Notes: a model not told the origin generated them from the sequence alone. 64,000 nt of DNA from Arthrobacter ramosus (GCF_039535095.1 NZ_BAAAWN010000001.1:124001-188000), one strand, 5' to 3'. Shown: positions 8,258 through 17,218, numbered from the stretch's first letter. Numbers and translations: made by a program.

Positions 8258-8656
8258 ATGAGCCACAAGACCGTCAATCCCGAGTCGCTCCCAAAGCCGT
8301 CGGGCTTTGCGCACGGAGTGCTTGCCGGAAACACGCTGTTCTTGGGTGGTCAGACGGCCCTGGACAAAGCCATGAACATCGTTCCCGGCGGGATCGTAGA
8401 ACAGTTCACTCAGGCGTTTTCCAATGTGCTGACTACCCTGCGCGAGGCGGGCGGATTACCCGAGGACCTGGTCAGTGTGACCATCTACCTCACCGACGTG
8501 GACGACTACATGGCCAACGGCCGTGAGATCGGACGGATCTGGCGCGAAATGGCCGGATCCGAGTATCCCGCCATGGCTGGAATCGGCGTCACGCGGCTTT
8601 GGCAGAAGGAAGCTCTCATCGAGATCCAAGGCATCGCGGTCATCCCGGAGCGCTAG
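8258..8656 (+). CDS. Rid-family protein lacking the canonical catalytic Arg
   Basis: This 132-residue YjgF/YER057c/UK114 (Rid) family protein has the trimer-fold motifs GGQTALD, FSNVLTTLREAGGLPEDLVSVT, IYLTDVDDY and LIEIQGIAVIPE. True RidA enzymes, which hydrolyse 2-aminoacrylate-type enamines, have an essential Arg (R105 in E. coli RidA, PARSC). Here the aligned residue is Met106 (PAMAG), so it belongs to the other Rid subfamilies. 2-Aminomuconate deaminases come from the same superfamily, so deamination of a ring-cleavage enamine is possible. The ATG at 8258 was chosen for its AAGAGGAGG ribosome site; an in-frame upstream ATG lacks one. Confidence 0.85.
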   Translation: MSHKTVNPESLPKPSGFAHGVLAGNTLFLGGQTALDKAMNIVPGGIVEQFTQAFSNVLTTLREAGGLPEDLVSVTIYLTDVDDYMANGREIGRIWREMAGSEYPAMAGIGVTRLWQKEALIEIQGIAVIPER

Positions 8657-8685
8657 CCCAAGGGCGCAGAGCGCCAGGACATGGA

Positions 8686-8723
8686 CGAAAGGCCGACGGG
8701 ACAACGGTCCCGTCGGCCTTTCG
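8686..8723 (+). terminator. Strong hairpin terminator after the Rid gene
   Basis: A perfect 16-bp stem (left arm 8686-8701, right arm 8708-8723) encloses a 6-base loop. It lies 30 bases after the Rid stop. It lacks a long T run, but the stem and position suit a terminator and mark the right end of the aromatic cluster. Confidence 0.8.
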
Positions 8724-8901
8724 CCGTGGCGAAGACGGTAGTGCGTTGGGCGAGGCCGTTCAACGGAGCGTCTAACGGCCAGCTTGAACAGACCGTCCAG
8801 CGCTGCCTTGAACTCGGCTCCCGGTTCGTCGGCCCGAGGGAAGTTCCAGCACTCGATAAGCCGTGAACCCGGTGCCCATGCCGCACGAACCGGAGATTCT
8901 G

Positions 8902-10116
8902 CTAACGCCCGCGGTCGTCGGCTGAATCGATTCGTGATAGCGCGGCGTCCACAACCGTCCAAGCCATCGCGATCGCGCCTTCGATGAGCGCATGATCAGC
9001 TCGCTCCGAGGCTGCAGCTTCTGTGAACGCGGACTGATGGTTTGACACAGGCGAGTCACAAATCTTGACGTGCGGATGAAGGCTTGGGACGACTTGGGAG
9101 ACGGCGCCGAAGTCGGTGGAGGCACGGAATGCGCGAGCTTCGGGATCCTGCGGAAAGCTTCGGCCTAGGGCCTCCGCATTCTGCTGATACAGCGAGGCCA
9201 GCCGTGGCGACTGCACAACATTCGGGTATGTCAGTTCCCATTCCAATTCCACTGTGCAGCCGGCCGCGAGGGCTGCCCCCGTGAAGCAGGCCTCGACACG
9301 TGGGACCATATCCTCAAGGTCCGCCAGGGTCTGGGCCCTGATCCCGTACACACCCGCGGACCTTCCTGGGATCACGTTGGCAGCAGACCCGGCGTTCGTG
9401 ACCACACCATGGACTCGGGTGTCGTTGGGGAGCTGCTGGCGAAGCAAACCGACGGCGACCTGCGCGATGGTCGATGCGTCGGCGGCGTTCGCTGCCTCCC
9501 ATGGCGACGCGGCGGCGTGCGAGCTCTTACCTGAGAACTCGAAGGAGAAACCGGTGCTGGCGAGGAAGCCCGGTGAGGCGTCTTCGAATGGCGCAGGATG
9601 AATCATCATGGCCATGTCGGCGCCGATGAATGCACCTTGTTCCAGCATGAGGATCTTGCCGCCGCCGGTCTCCTCTGCCGGGGTGCCCAACACTTCGACC
9701 GTGAGATCGAGCTGCTCAGCCACGCCCTTCAGTCCCACAGCCGCAGCGACTGCGCATGCTGCGATCAGGTTGTGGCCGCAGGCGTGGCCGAGCTCTGGCA
9801 ACGCGTCGTACTCTGCTACGACGATCGCTTTGAAGGAGCCTGCTCCGGCAACTGCGGAGATCGCGGTGTCCAGCCCAAAGGCGCGTTCTGTCACTGTGAA
9901 TCCGGCTGCGCGCAGCTCGTTCGCGACTTCCCTGCTGGAGTTAAACTCGGCAAAACCGAGTTCGGGCATGCCGTGGATGCGATGGCTGAGGTCGATCGCC
10001 TGGTCGCGAAAAGCCTCTATCTCTGCCTGCACTGCCCCTTTAATGGCGTTTCGGAGTTGGGTATTCCTGGTGGCAGATGCCCCTATGGTCTCGGGGATGG
10101 CTGCGTTGGCGCTCAT
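8902..10116 (-). CDS. M20 family amidohydrolase
   Basis: This 404-residue zinc peptidase/amidohydrolase of clan MH resembles the AbgB / Xaa-Arg dipeptidase (PM20D2) branch. Metal-site segments are ELGHACGHNLIAA (about residue 110), GTPAEETGGGK with the general-base Glu pair, and MMIHPAPF. The dimerisation domain lies around residues 185-300, and H in SNHQSAFT is near the C-terminus. It should cleave an amide or N-acyl bond in a small imported compound. The ATG overlaps the stop of the aspartoacylase-like gene (ATGA), and the upstream genes encode a ribose-type ABC importer. The exact substrate is unknown. Confidence 0.85.
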   Translation of the reverse strand: MSANAAIPETIGASATRNTQLRNAIKGAVQAEIEAFRDQAIDLSHRIHGMPELGFAEFNSSREVANELRAAGFTVTERAFGLDTAISAVAGAGSFKAIVVAEYDALPELGHACGHNLIAACAVAAAVGLKGVAEQLDLTVEVLGTPAEETGGGKILMLEQGAFIGADMAMMIHPAPFEDASPGFLASTGFSFEFSGKSSHAAASPWEAANAADASTIAQVAVGLLRQQLPNDTRVHGVVTNAGSAANVIPGRSAGVYGIRAQTLADLEDMVPRVEACFTGAALAAGCTVELEWELTYPNVVQSPRLASLYQQNAEALGRSFPQDPEARAFRASTDFGAVSQVVPSLHPHVKICDSPVSNHQSAFTEAAASERADHALIEGAIAMAWTVVDAALSRIDSADDRGR

Positions 10117-11132
10117 ACGTCGGCCGCCGCAACGAATCCGACGGCATGGCCTTCGGGCACGGCAAAGGACCCGCCCCCTGGCGCCGTCGTCAGGAAAGCC
10201 CACACGAATCCCGTGACGGGCATCTTGACCTCTTCCAACACCGACCCATCCATGCCCACGATGTGCGCAACAACGCTGCCTTGCTCCATAACTGTTCCTG
10301 GATCGCAAACCGGGAATAGAACACCTGACTCGCGGGAGGTGAGTACCCCATGGTAGGTGAAACTTCCTTGGAGCCTTTCCATCAACTGGGGTGCAACTGG
10401 TTCCTCCAACATTCCTAGCTTGGACATGATGTTGAGGACACCTCGGACACCCGCTTCGTATCCTTGGTGTCCATGCTCGTCGAGCAACTCGACCATCAGC
10501 CCCGGAATACCATGTGCTGACGCGGCAGCAGCGGGCTGGCCGTCCACGGACCCCACCTTCTCCGCGGTGCCGTCCTCTGGGTCGGTCATCAGCACCGGGG
10601 TGACGCCGAAAGCTTCCGCCATTGCGCGCTGGACTTGGCGGACCTCGGGTGAGGAGCACTGTGCCGCGAACTCCATCGACATGGGCACCGCTGGCTCCGC
10701 GTTGTTGTGCAAGTCGATGTAGTGAGTCGCGACATCGAACAGACTGCGGACTTGCGCCCCTATCCGCAGCGTTGGTGATCCGGCTGGGTCGCTGGGCCAG
10801 TAGCACGGCATTCCCAGGTGGATGCCGTCCTCGGGAGAGGCGTAGGTCGCCCGGTCGAAAGCAAGGGGATTGGTCACCGGAACTGAGATCAATGTTCCTC
10901 GCAGCCTCGCCGGGTCAATGCGCGCGATGAGCTTGAGAAGTGTTCGTGTTCCCGTGATTTCAGTGCCATGCGTGGCTCCAGTGACAAGAAGGACAGGACC
11001 AGGCTCCGCCCCGTGCATGATGCTCACCGGCACACTGACTACTTGTCCGGAGGCGGACGTGGTAGCGGTCAGGCGACCGTGTCGCAGTTCCCCTGCGGGT
11101 ACGTGGAGGGATCCGACCTCGAATACGCTCAT
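10113..11132 (-). CDS. Succinylglutamate desuccinylase / aspartoacylase family hydrolase
   Basis: This 339-residue zinc carboxypeptidase-like protein belongs to the AstE/ASPA group. The zinc motif GATHGTEITG supplies His and Glu (about residue 55), followed by PVTNPLAFDRATY and YIDLHNNAEP for the third ligand. After about residue 240 there is a small beta-rich lipoyl/barrel-like C-terminal domain (GVLFPVCDPGTVMEQGSVVAHI). Family members deacylate N-acyl amino acids or similar amides. It is translationally coupled to the following M20 gene and lies 23 bases after the ABC ATPase gene, so both hydrolases probably act on the imported compound. The ATG at 11132 has AGGAAT upstream. Confidence 0.84.
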   Translation of the reverse strand: MSVFEVGSLHVPAGELRHGRLTATTSASGQVVSVPVSIMHGAEPGPVLLVTGATHGTEITGTRTLLKLIARIDPARLRGTLISVPVTNPLAFDRATYASPEDGIHLGMPCYWPSDPAGSPTLRIGAQVRSLFDVATHYIDLHNNAEPAVPMSMEFAAQCSSPEVRQVQRAMAEAFGVTPVLMTDPEDGTAEKVGSVDGQPAAAASAHGIPGLMVELLDEHGHQGYEAGVRGVLNIMSKLGMLEEPVAPQLMERLQGSFTYHGVLTSRESGVLFPVCDPGTVMEQGSVVAHIVGMDGSVLEEVKMPVTGFVWAFLTTAPGGGSFAVPEGHAVGFVAAADV

Positions 11133-11155
11133 TGCGGGATTCCTTAATGTTGGTT

Positions 11156-12709
11156 TCACGATGTGGCAGGCGTCGCTGTGGAGGCGAGGCAGCGGTGGGT
11201 GATGGCATCGGTGGTTAGCTGATCCCCGGTCAGCTCTCCGGAGACGGCCCCGTTCTTGATGACGATGACTCGATGACAAAGATGGGCGAGATCCTCATAT
11301 TCACTGCTGGCGATCACGACGGAGCAGCCGTCTTGGGCAGCGCGGTTGATCAGGTCAAACAGAGTCTTCTTGGCTCCCACGTCCACGCCGTTGGTCGGTT
11401 CGTGGAGGAAGAGAACGTGGGGACGGGTGAGCAGCCACTTCGCAAGGATTAGTTTTTGCTGGTTGCCGCCGCTGAATGAGCTCAGGGGCAGATCGGGCGC
11501 CAGCGGCCGCAACCCAACACGGCGCATCGCCTCGATTGCGTCCTTGTGCTCCTCTGAGTAGGCCATGCGACCCGAACGCCAGTAACGCCTCAGGGTGGCC
11601 ATCGTGAGGTTCTCGGCCGCCGAAGCCGCCATGAGTCCGCTGGAGGTCGCCCGATCTGCGGGGATATATGCCATCCCCATGCTCATGGCACGGCGCGGTC
11701 GAAGCCACTTCTGCTCGACTTCCGTGCCTTTGACTTCGACTTTCCCTTCTCCGCGGCTGGCACCGAAGCACAGACCTATGATCTCCTCGAAACCATCTCC
11801 CACGAGACCCGTCAGCCCGAGGATCTCTCCGCGGGACGCCACGAATGAGACATCACGCGTTTCTGCTCCGCTGAGATTTGTAGCCCGTAGGACGGGCTCA
11901 GTCACGCTCGTATGTTCGGACGGGTAGAGGTTCGTGAGCTCCGTGCCAAGGATGGCCGTTATGAGGTCGTCGGTAGTCGCTGACGCGACGTCCATGGTTG
12001 TCACGACTTCTCCTGACCTCAGGATGGTCGCCCGATCGCAAACATCCTTCACTTCGTCGAGTCGGTGCGTCACAAACACCACCGAGCTACCGGTGGCCTT
12101 GATCCTGCGGAGGACCTCGAATACCTGGTGCACCGCGTCCGCCGGGAGGTAGGCTGTGGGTTCGTCCAGGACGAGCACACCCCTTTCTTCGCCGCTTATG
12201 GACTCGATGCCCCTGATGATCGACAGCATGGCCCGCTCTACTGCGGACAGGCGTCCGACCACCGCGTCGGGCGAGAGCCCGAGCCCATACCGTCGGAGGG
12301 TCTCCTCGGTATAGGACCGTTGGGCGCGCCAGTTGATCCTTCCCCACTGTGTTCGGTAACGGCCTAGCCCTAGCGTCTCCATGACGGTGGATGAAAGGAC
12401 CAGGCCGAGATCCTGGTGCACAAATCCAAGCTTCAGGCGTTCTGCCGTCTTAGGGTCGATCGGGAGTCCCTCCGACCGGCCGGACACCGTGACGCGGGGA
12501 GCATTGTCTGCCGCGTAGCCCCCATCCGGAGCGATCTGGCCGGCGAGGAGTTTGATCAGTGTGGACTTGCCTGAGCCATTCTCGCCCAGGAGGGCATGGA
12601 TCTCACCGGACACGATGTTGAGATATGCCTCCTTGAGGACGGGACGGGCGCCGTAGGACTTAGTGAGATGCTCGGCCCGGAGCAGGGGCTCCTGGTTCGT
12701 TGAGTTCAT
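11156..12709 (-). CDS. Ribose-type ABC transporter ATP-binding protein (two NBDs)
   Basis: This 517-residue RbsA/MglA-type ATPase has tandem nucleotide-binding domains. The first has Walker A (GENGSGKST, about residue 40), signature LSAVERAML and Walker B LVLDEPTAYL. The second has a degenerate Walker A (GLVGDGFEE), signature FSGGNQQK and Walker B LFLHEPTNGVD, in which His replaces the usual Asp. A weak second site is normal in this family. Such proteins drive high-affinity uptake of sugars, nucleosides or related polar compounds. The ATG was preferred to a GTG 12 bases upstream because AAGGGTG precedes it. The binding protein and permease genes lie directly upstream. Confidence 0.9.
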   Translation of the reverse strand: MNSTNQEPLLRAEHLTKSYGARPVLKEAYLNIVSGEIHALLGENGSGKSTLIKLLAGQIAPDGGYAADNAPRVTVSGRSEGLPIDPKTAERLKLGFVHQDLGLVLSSTVMETLGLGRYRTQWGRINWRAQRSYTEETLRRYGLGLSPDAVVGRLSAVERAMLSIIRGIESISGEERGVLVLDEPTAYLPADAVHQVFEVLRRIKATGSSVVFVTHRLDEVKDVCDRATILRSGEVVTTMDVASATTDDLITAILGTELTNLYPSEHTSVTEPVLRATNLSGAETRDVSFVASRGEILGLTGLVGDGFEEIIGLCFGASRGEGKVEVKGTEVEQKWLRPRRAMSMGMAYIPADRATSSGLMAASAAENLTMATLRRYWRSGRMAYSEEHKDAIEAMRRVGLRPLAPDLPLSSFSGGNQQKLILAKWLLTRPHVLFLHEPTNGVDVGAKKTLFDLINRAAQDGCSVVIASSEYEDLAHLCHRVIVIKNGAVSGELTGDQLTTDAITHRCLASTATPATS

Positions 12710-12717
12710 GGTACTTA

Positions 12718-13872
12718 TCACCCTTGCCAGAGCCGGGTGTAGAAGGTACGGAAATCGAACGAGCCGTACCAGTCGCCGGACTTCTTCGCGAGGTCGATCG
12801 TGTCGATGTTGGCCCGCGTAAATGTCCGGTTCGGGACCTGCTCGTCTGCAACCGCATCCTCGCCTGCGATCGCGCGCATCGCCTGGTCAACCGCCGCCCA
12901 CCCCATTTGGTAGAGGTTTGTCCCTACTGTCGCCGCCTCCGGGTCCGCCTTGTCCTGGAGCCCGCTCAGCGCCCCGACAATGGCGTTCGAGCCCACCAAG
13001 CGGATGTTTCGGCCGGCGAGCCCGGTGATCGACGGCTTGATCGCCAGATTCATGTCGTCGACGAGGCTCACAACGTAGCGGGTTTCTGGATTGCGCTGCA
13101 GAAACGCGTTTACCTGCGGTTGCAGGAGGGACGACCAAGCTTCCAAAGGTGCGTCCTGCACGGCGACCTTGGCATCGGGGCACAACTGGGCGAACTGTTT
13201 CGTGAACTGGTCGACCACATCGGAACTCGAGGTTCCGAAGCTCGAAGAGCCCAGGTAGAGCACACCTGCGTGGCACGACGAGTCCGCAGCCACGAAGTTG
13301 GCCTGCCGTGTGCCCACGTCGTTCGTTGCCGACGCGTAGGCGAATACACCGATATCGGCAAGTTCCTTAGAGACCTTGCCCGGCGCGTCACTGCCGACAC
13401 TGATCACGGGGATCCCGTGGCTTTTGGCCCCGGTGATGCTCGATGCAACGCTCTTCGGGGGCGTGCCCTGAAGCAGGATGACGTCGACGGATTGGGCAAC
13501 TGCCTGATCTACGAGGGAAGCGGCCTTCGGAGGATCGCCCTCGCTGTCCGAAACAGTGACGGTGGCACCCGCCGCCGCGGCGCCCTCCTTGACGCCGGCA
13601 AGAACGTCCTGGCTGAACGGGAAACTGAGGCCGCTCGCGATGAACCTGATGTTTTTGCCCCGTAAGGAAGTCCCGTTCTTGACCGACGGGATCTTGGGGC
13701 TAGCGGTCACGGGCGCAATGTCGAGGGCTAGCGCCTTGGTGGCGACGCTTTCGGGGTTTGAGGTCCCCGCGGCGGCATTTGTGGTCTCACTCGCCCTTTG
13801 ACAGCCCGTCATGCCCAGGAGCGCAACGGAAATCACGATGGGCAGGATGGCTGCACGTTTCTGTCTCATCAT
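12718..13872 (-). CDS. Substrate-binding lipoprotein of sugar-type ABC importer
   Basis: This 384-residue periplasmic-binding-protein type 1 fold (RbsB/Peripla_BP_4) carries a lipoprotein signal: MRQKRA, a hydrophobic core, and lipobox LGMTGC with Cys about residue 24. The mature part starts with a Ser/Thr/Asn linker. The motifs FIASGLSFPFSQDVLAGV and QSVDVILLQGTPPKSV fit the two-lobed fold. It captures the ligand outside the cell for the permease and ATPase encoded on either side. Either of two adjacent Met codons may be the start, with AGGTGA upstream. The ligand is unknown; the neighbouring amide hydrolases suggest an N-acyl or amide compound rather than a plain sugar. Confidence 0.88.
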   Translation of the reverse strand: MMRQKRAAILPIVISVALLGMTGCQRASETTNAAAGTSNPESVATKALALDIAPVTASPKIPSVKNGTSLRGKNIRFIASGLSFPFSQDVLAGVKEGAAAAGATVTVSDSEGDPPKAASLVDQAVAQSVDVILLQGTPPKSVASSITGAKSHGIPVISVGSDAPGKVSKELADIGVFAYASATNDVGTRQANFVAADSSCHAGVLYLGSSSFGTSSSDVVDQFTKQFAQLCPDAKVAVQDAPLEAWSSLLQPQVNAFLQRNPETRYVVSLVDDMNLAIKPSITGLAGRNIRLVGSNAIVGALSGLQDKADPEAATVGTNLYQMGWAAVDQAMRAIAGEDAVADEQVPNRTFTRANIDTIDLAKKSGDWYGSFDFRTFYTRLWQG

Positions 13873-13923
13873 TTGAAATCACCTAAATTTGTTTGGGTCG
13901 AGAACGACATTGTTCTTGGATGC

Positions 13924-15012
13924 TTATGCGCGAATTGTTCGGCCGTTGCGGCGGGCCGCAAACGTTGAGAGGGCGACTCCCAGGATCAGAGCCATGCCGT
14001 AGAACACCTGCGTCACCCAGCCGGCCAGTCCCAGGAGCTGGAGCCCGGTGATGCCGGTTGCTAGGAAGTATGTCGCGACCGCCGTTCCTAAGATGTTGAA
14101 ACGGCCGGGCGTGAAACTGGTGGATCCGAGCATCGCGGCCGCGAACGGTGCGAGCGCGTAGCTGGTACCAACGTTTGGGTCAGCCGAGCCGAGCACTCCG
14201 GTAAGCAGAACTGCGGCCACCGCGCCAAGAAGGCTGGATACGATAAGGGACCCGGCTCGGATCGCGTCCACTCGAACTCCGGACAGGCGAGCTACCTCTC
14301 GCCCGGCACCTGTGAAGTACAGGCTGCGGCCGATGGGCGTGTGCTGGAAGACGTACCACGCCACCACAACCACACCCAAGGCGTAGAAGAAGACGAGCTG
14401 GATCCCGCCCACAGTGCTTCGGGCGGCATCGACCAGGTCCACAGAGATGCCGGTGACGGTGAGGTTATTCAGCCCCAAAGCGAAGCCGATGAGCACCGAG
14501 GTCATCGCGAGTGTCACAATGAGTGAACTGATCCCGATACGGACGACGAAAAAGGCGTTCACGCATCCGACGACCAACCCAATTGCCAGCGCCACGAGCA
14601 CTGTCGGCATCAGCGGCCACCTTTGGATGACGTTTAGATACCCCATCGTGACAACCGTGATCACAACTACACCGCTCGACGAGAGATCGAACTCCCCGGC
14701 GGCCATGGGAATGGTCACTGCGATTGCCACGATCAGGACCGTGGCCTGCGAACTGAGGAGGTAACCCAAGTTCGAGCCTGAGAGGAAAACTCCGGGCAGG
14801 AGCACGCCAAAGGCCACGATCATCAGGGCCCAGGTGATAATCAGCCCGAAGCGCGAACCGATCAGAGCGATCCAATCGTGAGCCCGCAACCTCGGCTCGG
14901 CCAGGGGGGCGTCAGCCGTGTTTGCGGGACGGGATGGTCCGTCCTTAACCAGGCCACCGCGAGACGTCGCGGGGGAGGCCGCAGAGTCTTGTCCGATTCG
15001 CGTTTGCGCCAT
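13924..15012 (-). CDS. Ribose-type ABC transporter permease
   Basis: This 362-residue RbsC-type membrane permease (BPD_transp_2) has about eight to ten hydrophobic segments. ITWALMIVAFGVLLPGVF is the first and FDLSSSGVVVITVVTMG is the conserved AGEFDLS region. A polar N-terminal tail of about 45 residues precedes the first segment. The ATG at 15012 was chosen because AGGAG lies 6 bases upstream; the longer reading frame adds an unlikely 56 residues. It is the first gene of the leftward permease / binding protein / ATPase / hydrolase operon and lies 155 bases after the AsnC-type regulator gene on the same strand. Confidence 0.88.
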   Translation of the reverse strand: MAQTRIGQDSAASPATSRGGLVKDGPSRPANTADAPLAEPRLRAHDWIALIGSRFGLIITWALMIVAFGVLLPGVFLSGSNLGYLLSSQATVLIVAIAVTIPMAAGEFDLSSSGVVVITVVTMGYLNVIQRWPLMPTVLVALAIGLVVGCVNAFFVVRIGISSLIVTLAMTSVLIGFALGLNNLTVTGISVDLVDAARSTVGGIQLVFFYALGVVVVAWYVFQHTPIGRSLYFTGAGREVARLSGVRVDAIRAGSLIVSSLLGAVAAVLLTGVLGSADPNVGTSYALAPFAAAMLGSTSFTPGRFNILGTAVATYFLATGITGLQLLGLAGWVTQVFYGMALILGVALSTFAARRNGRTIRA

Positions 15013-15167
15013 TTTGTCACTCCTATGGATCTCACTCAGTGCTTGCGCGTTGTCGCGCTTTAAGAAAAGTCTGAGGTCAACGATCATAAGAGGCAGAAAT
15101 TTGTTTGAATTCAGCAACAACACGGCCAAAATTGTAGGAAAACGATCCTCGCTCCGGCTGGTTGGGC

Positions 15168-16193
15168 TCAGTCCGTCCACGGTCGGAGCGGGACGACGCC
15201 CGCGGACCGACCATTTTCGCCGAGAAGCCTGCCCATTCGCTTGACGGACCGCAGATCGATAACCCGGTTAGACACAACCACAAAGGGAAACCGCTCAAGC
15301 AGGGTTGCCTCTACCGCCTCGATCTCTCCCAGCGAGTGGAGCCAACAGGTCGCCATGAGGTTGTTGGGTCCTGTTGTTGCCGCCGCGACGCGAACTTGAG
15401 AGGATCCTGCCAAGGTCCGACACACCTCCTGAAGCCTGTTCGCCGGAACCTTGCCCCAGATTGTTGCCGAGATGGGCCAGCCAAACACTGGCGCGGCAAG
15501 ATCGCACCTGACTCGCACCACCCCACTGTCAACAAGCCGGCCCACGCGACGCCGGGCGGTCGCCGGGGTCACGCCCGCCTGTGCCCCCAAATCCTGGAAG
15601 GCCGTTCGGCCGTCAATCACCAACGCGTCCAGCAGAGAACGATCCACTGGATCTAGCTGCGGCATCTCCCGGCGGTCGAGCGTATCCCGTGAAGTTACTG
15701 ATGCGAGCCTGCCAACCTGACCGGCGTCCATCGCGCGGAGCCGCCAGCGGCTACCCTCTCCGTACAGTGTGGTTACAATCGATACTTCGACACGGTCAAC
15801 TCCGGGATAGCTCCCCAGCCGGCTCAATACACTCTCGTGAAGCGAGTAGAGGCTGCTTGAGAACACCGTCATGGAGAGATCGGGCGCGCCCCCCGTGATT
15901 TCCAAGGTCGCCACTGAAGGGTCGTTCTGCAGCCTTACGACCAATTTTTCCCGAAGCCGTGGACGGCACCACATCAAGACGAACGCGGTCACGCCAACAG
16001 TGTGAAAAGCCGGACCGGGCGTAGCGCTCACCCAAGCGAGCCCGGCTTCGCGCAAGCGGTCCCACCGGCGAGCCAAAGTGATTGGCGCGACGTCCAGCGC
16101 CTGGGAGATCAGAGCCCATGGCGCGCGCGGCGCGCGCTGCAGTGACTCCAACAACGCCAAGTCAAGCTCGTCCGGAGCGATGGATTCGTGCAC
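15168..16193 (-). CDS. Lrp/AsnC-type regulator with two repeated modules
   Basis: This 341-residue protein is twice the length of a classic Lrp. It contains two AsnC modules, each with an HTH: DELDLALLESLQRAPRAPW at residues 8-50 and LDPVDRSLLDALVIDGRTAF near residue 180. Each HTH is followed by a ligand-binding alpha/beta region. Similar double-module regulators occur twice more in the window, each beside an amide-hydrolase cassette. It lies upstream of the ABC/M20/aspartoacylase genes on the same strand and probably responds to the imported compound or its product. The co-effector is unknown. Confidence 0.85.
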   Translation of the reverse strand: MHESIAPDELDLALLESLQRAPRAPWALISQALDVAPITLARRWDRLREAGLAWVSATPGPAFHTVGVTAFVLMWCRPRLREKLVVRLQNDPSVATLEITGGAPDLSMTVFSSSLYSLHESVLSRLGSYPGVDRVEVSIVTTLYGEGSRWRLRAMDAGQVGRLASVTSRDTLDRREMPQLDPVDRSLLDALVIDGRTAFQDLGAQAGVTPATARRRVGRLVDSGVVRVRCDLAAPVFGWPISATIWGKVPANRLQEVCRTLAGSSQVRVAAATTGPNNLMATCWLHSLGEIEAVEATLLERFPFVVVSNRVIDLRSVKRMGRLLGENGRSAGVVPLRPWTD

Positions 16194-16333
16194 AATTCCT
16201 CGACTATTTGAAGGTTGCTTCCCTGATGAGGCGGGACGAGACGACGTGGCGTTGGCCTTGCGAGACCTGTGCGCGAACTTAACAGTCGACTCGGCGGTAT
16301 GTCAACGTCCGTGTTGCCTCTTGCTGGATCGCA

Positions 16334-17218
16334 CTAGGGTGCCACCAGGCCCGTATTGCCGTGGATGAGTTCGTGTGCGTGGGCTGCCGCGAGGGGCGCG
16401 GCAAGGCGATGAACCGCCTGGAACGTCTCGCGAACCACCGGACCGCGCCAGTCCTTCGGGAGGTATTCCAATGGCAGGTTCGGGTCCCGGTACGGGAAGC
16501 GGCGCCACAGAGTCAGCATGGGAATGTAGTAACGGAAAGCATCCCGGCGCAGCTGGGCCGTCGAGTTGGCCAGGGCAGCTCCGGGATCATGGCCTACCAG
16601 TCCGGCCCAAAGATCTCCGGCCCCTTCGTAGAGATCCAGAAATTCGGCGAATTGCTCGTCGATGGCCTTCAGATCCCACCATTCGGCCACCTTCGGCCGC
16701 ATGGGGCCCTCAAACAAGTAGTCGCCCCGGAAGAAGTCCACAAACTGAACAAGGCCGCGCGAGGCAAGCCGCTCACGGGCTTGTTCAAGTACTTGGGCCG
16801 GTGCGATCCATACCCCCGATGCCACGGACCCAAAACCGAGCCCGGACAGCTCTGACCGCAGTTGGTGCCGGCGGTTCCGCATTGTTTCGGGGACGGAGAA
16901 CACCGCGAGGACCCAGGATTCCAGCTGGGCGGAGCGATCGGCGGCGAAGATTCTCCGGTCTCCCTCGCGGAAAACATCCAGAACAGTGTCGGACAGTTCG
17001 TATTTGGCGACACCGTCCTGGCGGACACTTTTGAGGACACCCTTGGCTTTGAGCCGCGAGACTGAGGAACGGACTCCCGGCGCGTCGTAGCCGAGGTCGC
17101 CCAGCATGGAAATCAGCACGGAGACAGGGAGGGCGTCGCTCGAACTACGGCCGTAGAGCCCATACAGGGTGACGATCAGTTGCTGATGGCGCACCGGCGG
17201 AGCGGGCATGTCCATCAT
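16334..17218 (-). CDS. PaaX-family transcriptional regulator
   Basis: This 294-residue protein has the PaaX layout: an N-terminal winged helix (QQLIVTLYGLYGR, GVRSSVSRLKAKGVLKSV, residues 10-65), a central domain with RRHQLRSELSGLGFGSV, and a C-terminal region with WRRFPYRDPNLPLEYLPKDWRG. PaaX proteins repress phenylacetate or other aryl-CoA catabolic genes and are released by an aryl-CoA thioester. The only aryl-CoA pathway in the window is at 1.7-8.7 kb, so that is the likely target, although 7.7 kb of unrelated genes now lie between. It follows the thioesterase gene by 3 bases; the start may be either of two adjacent ATGs. Confidence 0.9.
   Translation of the reverse strand: MMDMPAPPVRHQQLIVTLYGLYGRSSSDALPVSVLISMLGDLGYDAPGVRSSVSRLKAKGVLKSVRQDGVAKYELSDTVLDVFREGDRRIFAADRSAQLESWVLAVFSVPETMRNRRHQLRSELSGLGFGSVASGVWIAPAQVLEQARERLASRGLVQFVDFFRGDYLFEGPMRPKVAEWWDLKAIDEQFAEFLDLYEGAGDLWAGLVGHDPGAALANSTAQLRRDAFRYYIPMLTLWRRFPYRDPNLPLEYLPKDWRGPVVRETFQAVHRLAAPLAAAHAHELIHGNTGLVAP

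Noticed and set aside
12700..13665. Plus-strand open frame opposite the binding-protein gene
   Set aside because: A composition shadow of the minus-strand gene; no domain and no regulatory signals.
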